The notes beneath the pieces are model-generated. The model did no database searches. It was not told the DNA's origin and saw nothing but the letters and a program-made list of their open reading frames with translations. A DNA stretch of 6,202 nucleotides from Erysipelotrichia bacterium (GTDB taxonomy: Bacteria; Bacillota_I; Bacilli_A; RFN20; CAG-826): contig JAAZFR010000050.1 in NCBI GenBank assembly GCA_012971835.1, forward strand, positions 1 to 6,202, written 5' to 3'. Positions 1 to 6,202 of this stretch are shown here, one piece after another. Numbering within the stretch: position 1 is the first letter of the stretch; every line of letters begins with the position of its first letter. A program made the position numbers and the translations under genes.

Positions 1-14
1 ATAACAAAATCATT

Positions 15-23
15 TACTATTAT
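15..23 (+). promoter_or_regulatory. Possible -10 element for tRNA-Lys
   Basis: TACTAT (15-20) and the overlapping TATTAT (18-23) lie 12-20 bases before the tRNA, a suitable place for a -10 box. The matching -35 would fall at or beyond the left edge of the window, so it cannot be checked. The tRNA could instead be transcribed from farther upstream as part of a tRNA cluster. Confidence 0.35.
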
Positions 24-34
24 TTGGCATTAAT

Positions 35-110
<76 letters not shown>

Positions 111-118
111 TTGTCTAT

Positions 119-147
119 AAGCCGCACTTAGGTGCGGTTTCTTCTTT
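119..147 (+). terminator. Rho-independent terminator of tRNA-Lys
   Basis: CCGCAC (122-127) pairs with GTGCGG (132-137) around a 4-base TTAG loop. The stem is extended by a G-T and two A-T pairs at 119-121/138-140. The pyrimidine tract TTTCTTCTTT (138-147) follows. It begins 9 bases after the tRNA CCA end, so it most likely ends the tRNA transcript and insulates the next gene. Confidence 0.9.
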
Positions 148-148
148 A

Positions 149-177
149 TTGTTAGACGGGATTTTCAAGTATATAAT
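149..177 (+). promoter_or_regulatory. Sigma-70-type promoter of the Rex-like gene
   Basis: The -35 box TTGTTA (149-154) and the consensus -10 box TATAAT (172-177) are separated by exactly 17 bases. Transcription would start near 183-186, giving a very short leader that is mostly the ribosome-binding site AGGAG (186-190). The -35 box abuts the T tract of the preceding tRNA terminator, so the gene appears to be transcribed on its own. Confidence 0.8.
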
Positions 178-198
178 TAATAAATAGGAGATACTATT

Positions 199-639
199 AT
201 GAATGGACCGAGTCTGACAAATGTCCGTAAGTATTTATCGGCGATTAAAAAGAGCCCTCGTAAATATTTGACAAGTGAACATCTTTCAAAAGAAATGGGC
301 TTTTTTCCCGATGTCATAAATCGTGTCCTTTCGTATTTTGATCCACTTGTTAACATGGACTTTACCTACGATGTGCGCACATTAGTGCCGCTGATGGAAG
401 AATATGTTGCAAAATTGGCTTTCGAAAGAAAAAAAGATGCTAAACCGAGAATTATTGTCACTAAAAAAGAAGTTGGAGAATACGAATCTGTAAGCGACTT
501 TATTTTCAAGAAGTATGTTTTTGAAAGTAGTGGTCTTTTTGATCGAAGTGCCACCTTATCCGATAGTGAACTTCGCGTTCTGAAAAAGCTTATCACGATT
601 GAGCAAAATGAACGAAAAAGCAAGAAAGTTAAAAAGTAA
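199..639 (+). CDS. Rex-like winged-helix protein lacking the NAD-binding domain (hypothetical)
   Basis: A 146-residue soluble protein with no signal peptide or membrane segment. ATG199 is chosen because AGGAG lies 8 bases upstream and a good promoter lies just beyond. Residues about 9-70 align, as I recall the family, with the N-terminal winged-helix domain of the redox repressor Rex. The match covers an initial helix (VRKYLSAIKK), a helix beginning TSEHLSKEMG, a recognition-helix region ending in SYF (45-47), and YDVRTL (57-62), matching Rex's Y-[DN]-V-x-x-L at the same spacing. Rex proteins are about 210 residues and continue into a Rossmann domain with GxGxxG; that domain is absent here. 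Residues 74-146 are charged and end in a lysine-rich tail. The gene sits upstream of pyruvate:ferredoxin oxidoreductase, a fermentation gene of the kind Rex controls, but has its own promoter and terminator. A regulatory role is inference; it could also be a diverged winged-helix protein with no redox role. Confidence 0.9.
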   Translation: MNGPSLTNVRKYLSAIKKSPRKYLTSEHLSKEMGFFPDVINRVLSYFDPLVNMDFTYDVRTLVPLMEEYVAKLAFERKKDAKPRIIVTKKEVGEYESVSDFIFKKYVFESSGLFDRSATLSDSELRVLKKLITIEQNERKSKKVKK

Positions 640-645
640 ACGTTT

Positions 646-676
646 GGAAGCCCTATCATCAGAGGCTTCCCTTTTT
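646..676 (+). terminator. Rho-independent terminator after the Rex-like gene
   Basis: GGAAGCC (646-652) pairs perfectly with GGCTTCC (664-670) around an 11-base loop, followed by CTTTTT (671-676). It starts 7 bases after the TAA stop. It separates the Rex-like gene from the oxidoreductase, arguing against a simple two-gene operon. Confidence 0.92.
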
Positions 677-691
677 ATATTGTATATAACC

Positions 692-720
692 TTGATAAAA
701 ACCTTCTTTCCACATATAAT
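692..720 (+). promoter_or_regulatory. Sigma-70-type promoter of the pyruvate:ferredoxin oxidoreductase gene
   Basis: The -35 box TTGATA (692-697) and consensus -10 box TATAAT (715-720) are 17 bases apart. Transcription would start near 726-728, leaving a leader of about 20 bases that carries the ribosome-binding site AAGGAG (735-740), 7 bases before ATG748. This near-ideal arrangement predicts strong expression, fitting a central catabolic enzyme. Confidence 0.85.
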
Positions 721-735
721 ACAATAGGTATTTTA
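715..735. promoter_or_regulatory. Imperfect inverted repeat over the -10 box and start site (possible operator)
   Basis: AATAC (718-722) and GTATT (728-732) are inverted around five bases. The symmetry extends past one T-T mismatch (717/733) to two further A-T pairs (715-716/734-735). The position over the -10 box and predicted start site would suit a repressor. The repeat is AT-rich and short, so chance is a real alternative, and it does not match the known Rex operator (TTGTGAA-N4-TTCACAA type). Confidence 0.3.
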
Positions 736-747
736 AGGAGAACATTC

Positions 748-3700
748 ATGGCAATTAAAAAAAGATTTCTATCGGTCGATGGTAATACGGCCGCTGCGCT
801 TGCAAGTTACAATTTTACGGAAGTCGCAGGTATTTATCCGATTACTCCTAGTTCAAACATGGCTGAATTGGTCGATGTCTATTCTTCGCAAGGAAAAATT
901 AATTTCTTTGGCAATGTTTGCAAGGTTGTCGAAATGCAATCAGAAGGCGGAGCGGCCGCTGCCGTTCATGGCGCTTTACAAGGCGGAGCTTTTGCTTCAT
1001 CTTACACGGCCAGCCAAGGCCTATTGTTAATGATTCCAAATATTTATAAGTGGTGTGGGGAACTTCTACCAGCTGTTCTGCACGTATCAGCTCGCAGTAT
1101 CGCGACGCGCGCCCTATCAATTTTTGGCGATCATCAAGATATTTACGCTGTTCGTCAAACAGGGATTACGATTATGTCTTCCCATAGTGTTCAGGAAGTG
1201 GCTGACCTCGCCCCAATTGCTCATTTAATCGCGATTGATGCCGAAGCACCGGTTTTGCACTTCTTTGATGGTTTCAGAACATCTCATGAAATACAAAACA
1301 TCGAATTAGTCGATGATGAAGAGTGGAAGAAACTGCTTCCACTTGATAAAGTCGAAAAGTTTAAGGCAAGAGCCCTTAACCCGCATACACATCCCGTTAC
1401 TCGCGGTGGTGCGGAAAATGAAGATATTTATTTTCAAGGTCGTGAAGCGCAAAATACTCATTATGCGAAGGTTCTTGATTACGCCGAGAAATATTTTGAA
1501 GAGGCTTCAAGACTTACTGGTCGCCATTACGCACCCTTTACCTATTATGGTGACGAAAAGGCTGAAGATGTTATCGTGGCCATGGGTTCAGTGACTGAAA
1601 CGACAATTGAAGTCATCAATGAACTTCGTAAAAGCGGATCAAAAGTTGGCTTAGTTAAAGTACATCTCTATCGTCCTTTCTCTAGCAAACACTTAGCCAA
1701 CGCTATTCCTCATACTGTTAAAAGGATTGCCGTTTTAGATCGCACTAAAGAAATCGGCGCTCCAGGTGAACCTTTATATCTTGATGTTGTAACTGCTCTT
1801 CGCCAAGAAGGGCGCGATATCGCCGTCTATGGCGGTCGTTATGGTCTTTCGAGTAAAGATGTTCCACCTCGCGATGTTAAAGCCGTCTATGACATGTTAA
1901 AAGGCAAACCATTCCATAATTTCACCATTGGCATAGTTGATGATGTCACAAATCTTTCTTTAAAGGTTGATGAGGATTTCCACACTATTAACGACTATAC
2001 CTCATGCTTATTCTATGGTTTAGGTAGCGATGGCACTGTTTCCGCTAATAAGTCATCGATTAAAATCATCGGTGATGCAACGGGACAATACGCCCAAGCT
2101 TATTTCCAATACGATTCTCGTAAAGCTGGCGGCGTGACACGTTCACACCTTCGCTTTGGAAAATCACCAATCCGCTCAACCTATTTTATTGGCAACGCTG
2201 ATTTTATTAGTTGTTCTATCGATACCTATGTTGTTAAGTTTGATATGCTTAAAAACCTCAAAAAAGGCGGCACTTTCTTACTTAACACCGATATGAATGA
2301 TGAAAACCTCATAAAGATGCTTCCGAATCGCGTTAAGCATCAATTAGCAAAAAGAAACGCTAAGTTCTACGTTATTGATGCGAATAAAATCGCTCGTGAG
2401 ATTGGACTTGGTCGTCACACTAATACCATACTTCAGGCCAGCTTCTTTTATCTCAATCCTGCGATTATGCCTTATGCCGAAGCGATTGAGTGGATGAAGA
2501 AACTCAATCTTAAAGCTTATGGCAAAAAAGGTGAAGAAGTCATTAATATGAATAATCAAGCCGTTGATGCCGGCACCCAAGGACTACGCGAAGTTAAGGT
2601 TGATTCGAAATGGATTGAACTACCATACAAGCGTGTCAGTCTAAAAACTGGTGATGACTACTTTGATAATTATGTCGATATTGTCGGTTCATTAGATGGC
2701 GACACGATTCCGGTTAGCAAATTTGTAGAACACGAATTAATCGATGGCACGATGGATAACAACGTTACTTTCAAAGAGAAACGCAAAATTGCTGATATGG
2801 TTCCACGCTGGATAAAAGAAAACTGTATTCAATGTAATACTTGTTCCTTTGTTTGTCCGCATGCAACTATTCGCCCATTCCTCATTAATGAGGAAGAACT
2901 CGCTAAAGCCCCCGACATTGTTAAAAACGATGTCCGCGATGCTGTTGGCGGAGCATCAGTCGCGGGACTAAAATTTCGCATTCAAGTTTCGACACAAAAT
3001 TGTGTTGGCTGTGGTGTTTGTGTGGCTGAGTGTTTGGCCAATAAAGCTGGACGCATTGCCCTAGAAATGGTCGATGCCAAAGGTCAATTCGCTCAAGAAG
3101 AAGGAGCAGACTACCTTTACAAACATACAACTTACAAGAGTGATAAATTCCCGCTTACGACCGTTAAAGGTGTTGGCTTCTTGATGCCATATATGGAAGT
3201 TTCCGGTGCTTGTGCTGGCTGCGGTGAGACGCCATATTACCGTCTGGCCTCACAACTATTTGGCCGCGATATGTTAGTTGCTAACGCGACTGGTTGTACT
3301 TCGATCTACTGTGGTTCAACGCCACTAACTCCATTTGTCAAAGATGCAAATGGTGAAGGCGTAGCCTGGGCTAACTCTTTATTTGAAGATAATGCCGAAT
3401 TTGGATTTGGTATGCGCTTAGCTACTAACTATAAGTTATCACTCATTTCGCGAATTCTTGATGAAGCCCTTGGTAACGAGAAAGTTGAAGATGAACTTAA
3501 AGAAGTTATTCGCAAGTATTTAGAAAACATCAAAAACAGAGATGAATCACGCAAGATCGTCCCTGAACTTGTCCGCCTTGTTAAAGCAAGCAAGGATGAA
3601 AAGGTTAAGAGTGTTCTGAAACATGAACGCGATCTCGTTGATAAATCAGTATGGATTGTCGGTGGTGATGGCTGGGCCTATGACATCGGCTATGGTGGCT

Positions 3701-4290
3701 TAGATCATGTCTTAGCCAATAACGATGATGTCAATGTTCTTGTCCTTGATACCGAAGTCTATTCTAATACAGGTGGTCAATCATCGAAGTCTTCACAAGT
3801 CGGTTCGATTGCAAAATTCACTGCTAGCGGTAAAACAGTCGCTAAGAAAAATCTCGCCTTACAAGCAATGACCTATGGCCACGTTTATGTTGCCCAGATT
3901 GCTCTCGGTGCTAATTCGATGAAAGCCATTCAAGCCCTTAAAGAAGCCGAAAGCTATGATGGTCCGTCATTAATTATCGCTTATTCACCATGTGTTAATC
4001 ATGGAATTAAGGGAGGAATGACTAATTCCATTAAAACGGAGAAAGCCGCAGTGGAAGCAGGTTACTTTACTACCTTCCGTTATGATCCTCGTCGCACAGA
4101 ACAAGGTTTAGCTCCTCTGCAACTCGACTGCAAGGAACCGGATTTCAGCAAGTTTAGAGACTTTGTCATGAATGAAACTCGTTTCTCACAACTGCCAAAC
4201 ATCAACCCTGAAAACGCGGATGCGCTTCTCGCCAAGTCAGCCGAAGATGCTAAAAAGCGTTGGGAAATGATTAAAAAGTTCGGTTTATAA
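748..4290 (+). CDS. nifJ: Pyruvate:ferredoxin (flavodoxin) oxidoreductase, single-chain form
   Basis: Cytoplasmic thiamine-diphosphate and iron-sulfur enzyme converting pyruvate + CoA to acetyl-CoA + CO2 while reducing ferredoxin or flavodoxin. At 1180 residues it is full length. The start at ATG748 follows AAGGAG and gives the family-typical opening (FLSVDGNTAAA). The N-terminal domain has YPITPSS (30-36), the SEGGAAAAVHGA region with the cofactor-activating glutamate (E66) and R116 in SARSIATRALS. The domain III signature AGGVTRSHLRFGKSPI spans 460-475. A two-cluster ferredoxin domain has Cys 693/696/699/703 and 752/755/758/762. The cofactor domain carries proximal-cluster cysteines 822, 825, 850 and 1082, GGDGW (972-976) and YSNTGGQ (1005-1011). 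These correspond at a near-constant offset to Desulfovibrio africanus residues (T31, E64, R114, C812, C815, C840, N996, C1071, from memory). The long C-terminal extension of that enzyme is absent. The second ferredoxin motif ends in Cys-Leu rather than the common Cys-Pro. The gene is monocistronic, with its own promoter and terminator; no ferredoxin gene is in the window. Confidence 0.98.
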   Translation: MAIKKRFLSVDGNTAAALASYNFTEVAGIYPITPSSNMAELVDVYSSQGKINFFGNVCKVVEMQSEGGAAAAVHGALQGGAFASSYTASQGLLLMIPNIYKWCGELLPAVLHVSARSIATRALSIFGDHQDIYAVRQTGITIMSSHSVQEVADLAPIAHLIAIDAEAPVLHFFDGFRTSHEIQNIELVDDEEWKKLLPLDKVEKFKARALNPHTHPVTRGGAENEDIYFQGREAQNTHYAKVLDYAEKYFEEASRLTGRHYAPFTYYGDEKAEDVIVAMGSVTETTIEVINELRKSGSKVGLVKVHLYRPFSSKHLANAIPHTVKRIAVLDRTKEIGAPGEPLYLDVVTALRQEGRDIAVYGGRYGLSSKDVPPRDVKAVYDMLKGKPFHNFTIGIVDDVTNLSLKVDEDFHTINDYTSCLFYGLGSDGTVSANKSSIKIIGDATGQYAQAYFQYDSRKAGGVTRSHLRFGKSPIRSTYFIGNADFISCSIDTYVVKFDMLKNLKKGGTFLLNTDMNDENLIKMLPNRVKHQLAKRNAKFYVIDANKIAREIGLGRHTNTILQASFFYLNPAIMPYAEAIEWMKKLNLKAYGKKGEEVINMNNQAVDAGTQGLREVKVDSKWIELPYKRVSLKTGDDYFDNYVDIVGSLDGDTIPVSKFVEHELIDGTMDNNVTFKEKRKIADMVPRWIKENCIQCNTCSFVCPHATIRPFLINEEELAKAPDIVKNDVRDAVGGASVAGLKFRIQVSTQNCVGCGVCVAECLANKAGRIALEMVDAKGQFAQEEGADYLYKHTTYKSDKFPLTTVKGVGFLMPYMEVSGACAGCGETPYYRLASQLFGRDMLVANATGCTSIYCGSTPLTPFVKDANGEGVAWANSLFEDNAEFGFGMRLATNYKLSLISRILDEALGNEKVEDELKEVIRKYLENIKNRDESRKIVPELVRLVKASKDEKVKSVLKHERDLVDKSVWIVGGDGWAYDIGYGGLDHVLANNDDVNVLVLDTEVYSNTGGQSSKSSQVGSIAKFTASGKTVAKKNLALQAMTYGHVYVAQIALGANSMKAIQALKEAESYDGPSLIIAYSPCVNHGIKGGMTNSIKTEKAAVEAGYFTTFRYDPRRTEQGLAPLQLDCKEPDFSKFRDFVMNETRFSQLPNINPENADALLAKSAEDAKKRWEMIKKFGL

Positions 4291-4312
4291 ACTTTTTGTC
4301 GAAAACTTTGCA

Positions 4313-4354
4313 AAAACCCGATGAACTTCTTGATTCGTCGGGTTTTCAATTTTT
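4313..4354. terminator. Bidirectional rho-independent terminator
   Basis: AAAACCCGATGAA (4313-4325) pairs with TTCGTCGGGTTTT (4334-4346) through 13 bp with one G-T wobble, around an 8-base loop. On the plus strand it ends the oxidoreductase message, with TTTT in the stem and TTTTT at 4350-4354. On the minus strand the same hairpin finishes in a run of five T and lies 23 bases beyond the 3' end of the convergent tRNA-Pro, so it can terminate that transcript too. Confidence 0.9.
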
Positions 4355-4368
4355 AAAAAATAAAAAAA

Positions 4369-4445
<77 letters not shown>

Positions 4446-4462
4446 CCATGTAAAGCAATATT

Positions 4463-4490
4463 ATTATAATCTATTCATTATTCTTTTCCA
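4463..4490 (-). promoter_or_regulatory. Probable promoter of tRNA-Pro
   Basis: On the minus strand, a consensus TATAAT (4468 down to 4463) lies 16 bases downstream of TGGAAA (4490 down to 4485), a four-of-six match to the -35 consensus. Transcription would start about 10 bases before the tRNA. The -10 box is strong and the -35 is moderate. Confidence 0.6.
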
Positions 4491-4512
4491 TAGTAATAGT
4501 TCCTTGTTTTTC

Positions 4513-4530
4513 TAAGAAAAATTTTTCTTA
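4513..4530. repeat. Perfect 18-bp palindrome in the tRNA-Pro/uvrA divergent region
   Basis: TAAGAAAAATTTTTCTTA is exactly self-complementary with no spacer. It lies upstream of both the tRNA-Pro promoter and the presumed uvrA promoter, about 23 bp from the first -35 box and about 16 bp from the second. It could be a binding site for a dimeric regulator or simply a bent A-tract/T-tract acting as an upstream promoter element. As it has no loop, it is a poor terminator. It does not match the Gram-positive LexA box. Confidence 0.6.
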
Positions 4531-4546
4531 TTTTTCAGTGTCTTAA

Positions 4547-4575
4547 TAGAATGCTTCAGTAAGTAATGGTAAAAT
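4547..4575 (+). promoter_or_regulatory. Possible extended -10 promoter of uvrA
   Basis: TAAAAT (4570-4575), preceded by TGG (4567-4569), forms an extended -10 of the TGn type. The -35 position at 17-base spacing, TAGAAT (4547-4552), is weak. The leader would be only about 10-12 bases and would include the ribosome-binding site GAGGA (4584-4588). This is the only plausible promoter I see between the tRNA and uvrA, but it is not strong. Confidence 0.4.
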
Positions 4576-4592
4576 AATCTTTTGAGGATAAT

Positions 4593-6202
4593 ATGGAACG
4601 GAAAACAATTTTTGTTAAAGGTGCTCGCGAAAACAATCTGAAAAACATCGATTTAGAAATTCCCAAGAATCAATTGGTTGTTTTTACGGGTTTATCTGGA
4701 AGTGGGAAAACAACTCTGGCTTTTGATACGATTTATAGCGAAGGTCAAAGACGATATGTCGAGAGCTTGTCGAGTTATGCTCGCCAGTTTTTGGGTAATG
4801 TTGATAAACCAGATGTTGACTCAATTGAAGGTCTTTCTCCTGCAATTTCGATAGATCAGAAAACAACTTCTCATAATCCTCGTTCGACAGTAGGCACTGT
4901 GACGGAAATATATGATTATTTACGTCTTCTCTTTGCTCGTATCGGCGTGCCATACTGCCCGACGCATAACGAACCAATTATTTCCTTCTCGCCATCAAAA
5001 ATGGTTGATATTGCACTTGGCTATGAAGAAGGCACAAGAATGCAAATTCTCTCGCCGATTGTCCGTAGCGAAAAAGGTTCACATGCCGAGACGATTAGCA
5101 AGATTAGACAACAGGGATTTGAAAGGCTACGCGTCGATGGCTTATTAAGTAGAATCGATGAAATTCCCGAACTTGAAAAGAATAAACGGCACAGTATTGA
5201 TATTATTATTGACCGCTTAATTGTTAAAAGTGATGTTCGCACGAGAATTTATGATGCAATTGAACTCGCTTTGGATTGGTCACATGGCTACGTTATTCTC
5301 CTAACGGATAAAGATGAAAGACTTTTAAGCCAGCATCATAGTTGTAAATATTGTGGCTTCTCGGTTCCGAAACTTGAACCACGACTTTTCTCGTTTAATG
5401 CCCCTTTGGGCTATTGTCCTAAATGTAAAGGCTTAGGCATTAATCGTGAAGCGGCTTTTGATTTGCTCATTCCCAATGATAATTTATCGATTATGCAAGG
5501 AGCGATACGCTACTATAAAAACGTCGTTCATAGCAAAAACATCGATTGGCAGGAATTTAAATATTTATGTGAACAATATAAAATCGATCTCAATATTCCC
5601 TTTAAATCGTTAAGTGAATATCAAAAGAAAATAATATTTTTCGGAAGCGACAAACCATTTACTTATGCTATTACTTCGGTAAGCGGGAATAAAAATCATC
5701 GTTCGGGATATATCGAAGGTATCAAAACTAAGATTGATCGTCTCTATTTGGAAACGAGCAGCTCAATGATGAGAGATTACTATGAAGTTTACATGCGTGA
5801 TAGTGAATGTACGGAGTGTCACGGTGCTCGTCTTAATAGTCAAGTTCTCGCTGTGCGCATTAATAATTTGAATATTTATCAAGTAACGACACTTCCGATC
5901 AAAAAATTACTTAATTTCATTGATGAGTTAGACACTGTTTTAAATCCTACCGAAAAAGAAATTGGTCAGCTAGTTATTAAAGAAATTCGTAATCGCACGC
6001 AATTTTTAAGTGATGTTGGCCTTGATTATTTAACATTGTCTCGTATGTCGATGACATTAAGCGGTGGTGAGGCGCAACGCATTCGTTTGGCAACGCAAAT
6101 CGGCAGCCGTCTTTCAGGAGTTCTTTATGTTCTTGATGAACCAAGCATCGGTCTTCATCAAAAAGATAATCGCAAGTTACTAGCGACATTAAAATCAATG
6201 CG
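4593..6202 (+). CDS. uvrA: Excinuclease ABC subunit A, 5' part (runs off the window)
   Basis: The first 536 codons of the damage-sensing ATPase of nucleotide excision repair. UvrA dimerises, loads UvrB onto damaged DNA and leaves; the full protein is usually about 940 residues, so roughly 57% is present. ATG4593 follows GAGGA at short spacing and gives the family start with KGARENNLKNID (9-20). Walker A of the first ATPase is GLSGSGKTT (33-41), with TT where SS is usual. Q-R-R-Y-V-E-S-L-S and NPRSTVGTVTEIYDYLR are classic UvrA stretches. A zinc-binding module has Cys 251/254 and 275/278. CTECHGARL (406-414) is the conserved CxxCxGxRL element. The ABC signature LSGGEAQR spans 489-496 and Walker B LYVLDEP 511-517 with D515/E516. 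The reading frame is open to the edge with no break. The second ATPase half and C-terminal zinc finger lie outside. No uvrB precedes it; tRNA-Pro is divergent. Confidence 0.98.
   Translation, partial: MERKTIFVKGARENNLKNIDLEIPKNQLVVFTGLSGSGKTTLAFDTIYSEGQRRYVESLSSYARQFLGNVDKPDVDSIEGLSPAISIDQKTTSHNPRSTVGTVTEIYDYLRLLFARIGVPYCPTHNEPIISFSPSKMVDIALGYEEGTRMQILSPIVRSEKGSHAETISKIRQQGFERLRVDGLLSRIDEIPELEKNKRHSIDIIIDRLIVKSDVRTRIYDAIELALDWSHGYVILLTDKDERLLSQHHSCKYCGFSVPKLEPRLFSFNAPLGYCPKCKGLGINREAAFDLLIPNDNLSIMQGAIRYYKNVVHSKNIDWQEFKYLCEQYKIDLNIPFKSLSEYQKKIIFFGSDKPFTYAITSVSGNKNHRSGYIEGIKTKIDRLYLETSSSMMRDYYEVYMRDSECTECHGARLNSQVLAVRINNLNIYQVTTLPIKKLLNFIDELDTVLNPTEKEIGQLVIKEIRNRTQFLSDVGLDYLTLSRMSMTLSGGEAQRIRLATQIGSRLSGVLYVLDEPSIGLHQKDNRKLLATLKSM

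Noticed and set aside
111..198. Riboswitch or T-box leader ahead of the Rex-like gene
   Set aside because: The predicted leader is only about 15 bases after the promoter, too short for a structured element; the only hairpin is the tRNA terminator.
366..659. Minus-strand open frame of 97 codons overlapping the Rex-like gene and its terminator
   Set aside because: It lies antisense to a gene with a clear promoter, ribosome-binding site and recognisable domain, has no such signals itself, and its product looks like an antisense shadow.
640..747. Rex operator (TTGTGAA-N4-TTCACAA type) at the oxidoreductase promoter
   Set aside because: TTGT occurs at 680-683, but no matching inverted half lies at the right spacing.
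951..960. GC-rich palindrome AGCGGCCGCT
   Set aside because: It is explained by alanine and glycine codons of the conserved SEGGAAAAVHG segment and lies inside the coding sequence.
2344..2580. Minus-strand open frame inside the oxidoreductase gene, plus others at 899-1120, 2921-3130 and 4080-4349
   Set aside because: The plus-strand protein is continuous and conserved across these regions; the antisense frames show no start signals or recognisable features.
4446..4592. Gram-positive LexA (GAAC-N4-GTTC) box upstream of uvrA
   Set aside because: A lone GTTC-like stretch is present near 4499, but no paired GAAC half exists at the required spacing.
4684..4977. Minus-strand open frame of 97 codons inside uvrA, and similar frames at 5021-5242 and 5977-6198
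   Set aside because: All are antisense to highly conserved UvrA coding sequence and lack ribosome-binding sites; they are codon-bias shadows.

Overview
The window looks like a core-genome segment of an anaerobic, low-GC Gram-positive-type bacterium (Bacillota or a relative of the Mollicutes/Erysipelotrichia). The basis is AT-rich DNA, strong AGGAG-type ribosome-binding sites, textbook TTGNTA-17-TATAAT promoters, CCA-encoding tRNA genes and a single-chain pyruvate:ferredoxin oxidoreductase. Tryptophan is written TGG throughout, and no in-frame TGA occurs in the coding regions. The standard bacterial code is therefore likely rather than the Mycoplasma code. The exact lineage cannot be fixed from the sequence alone.

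Layout, left to right: tRNA-Lys(CTT) with its own terminator (35-147); a 146-residue protein with its own promoter and terminator, whose N-terminal half resembles the winged-helix domain of the redox repressor Rex but which lacks Rex's NAD-binding Rossmann domain (199-639); a strong promoter and a complete 1180-residue pyruvate:ferredoxin (flavodoxin) oxidoreductase (748-4290); one hairpin that can terminate from both sides (4313-4354); a convergent tRNA-Pro(GGG) on the minus strand (4369-4445); a divergent AT-rich intergenic region with a perfect 18-bp palindrome; and the first 536 codons of uvrA, which runs off the right edge (4593-6202).

Each gene appears to be its own transcription unit. 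The oxidoreductase converts pyruvate and CoA to acetyl-CoA and CO2 while reducing ferredoxin or flavodoxin, as expected in fermentative energy metabolism. UvrA is the damage-recognition ATPase of nucleotide excision repair and has no evident functional link to the left half. There is no sign of mobile elements, CRISPR arrays or phage genes. The one item that could be under-described is the Rex-like orphan winged-helix protein beside the oxidoreductase: the juxtaposition suggests, but does not show, a regulatory link.
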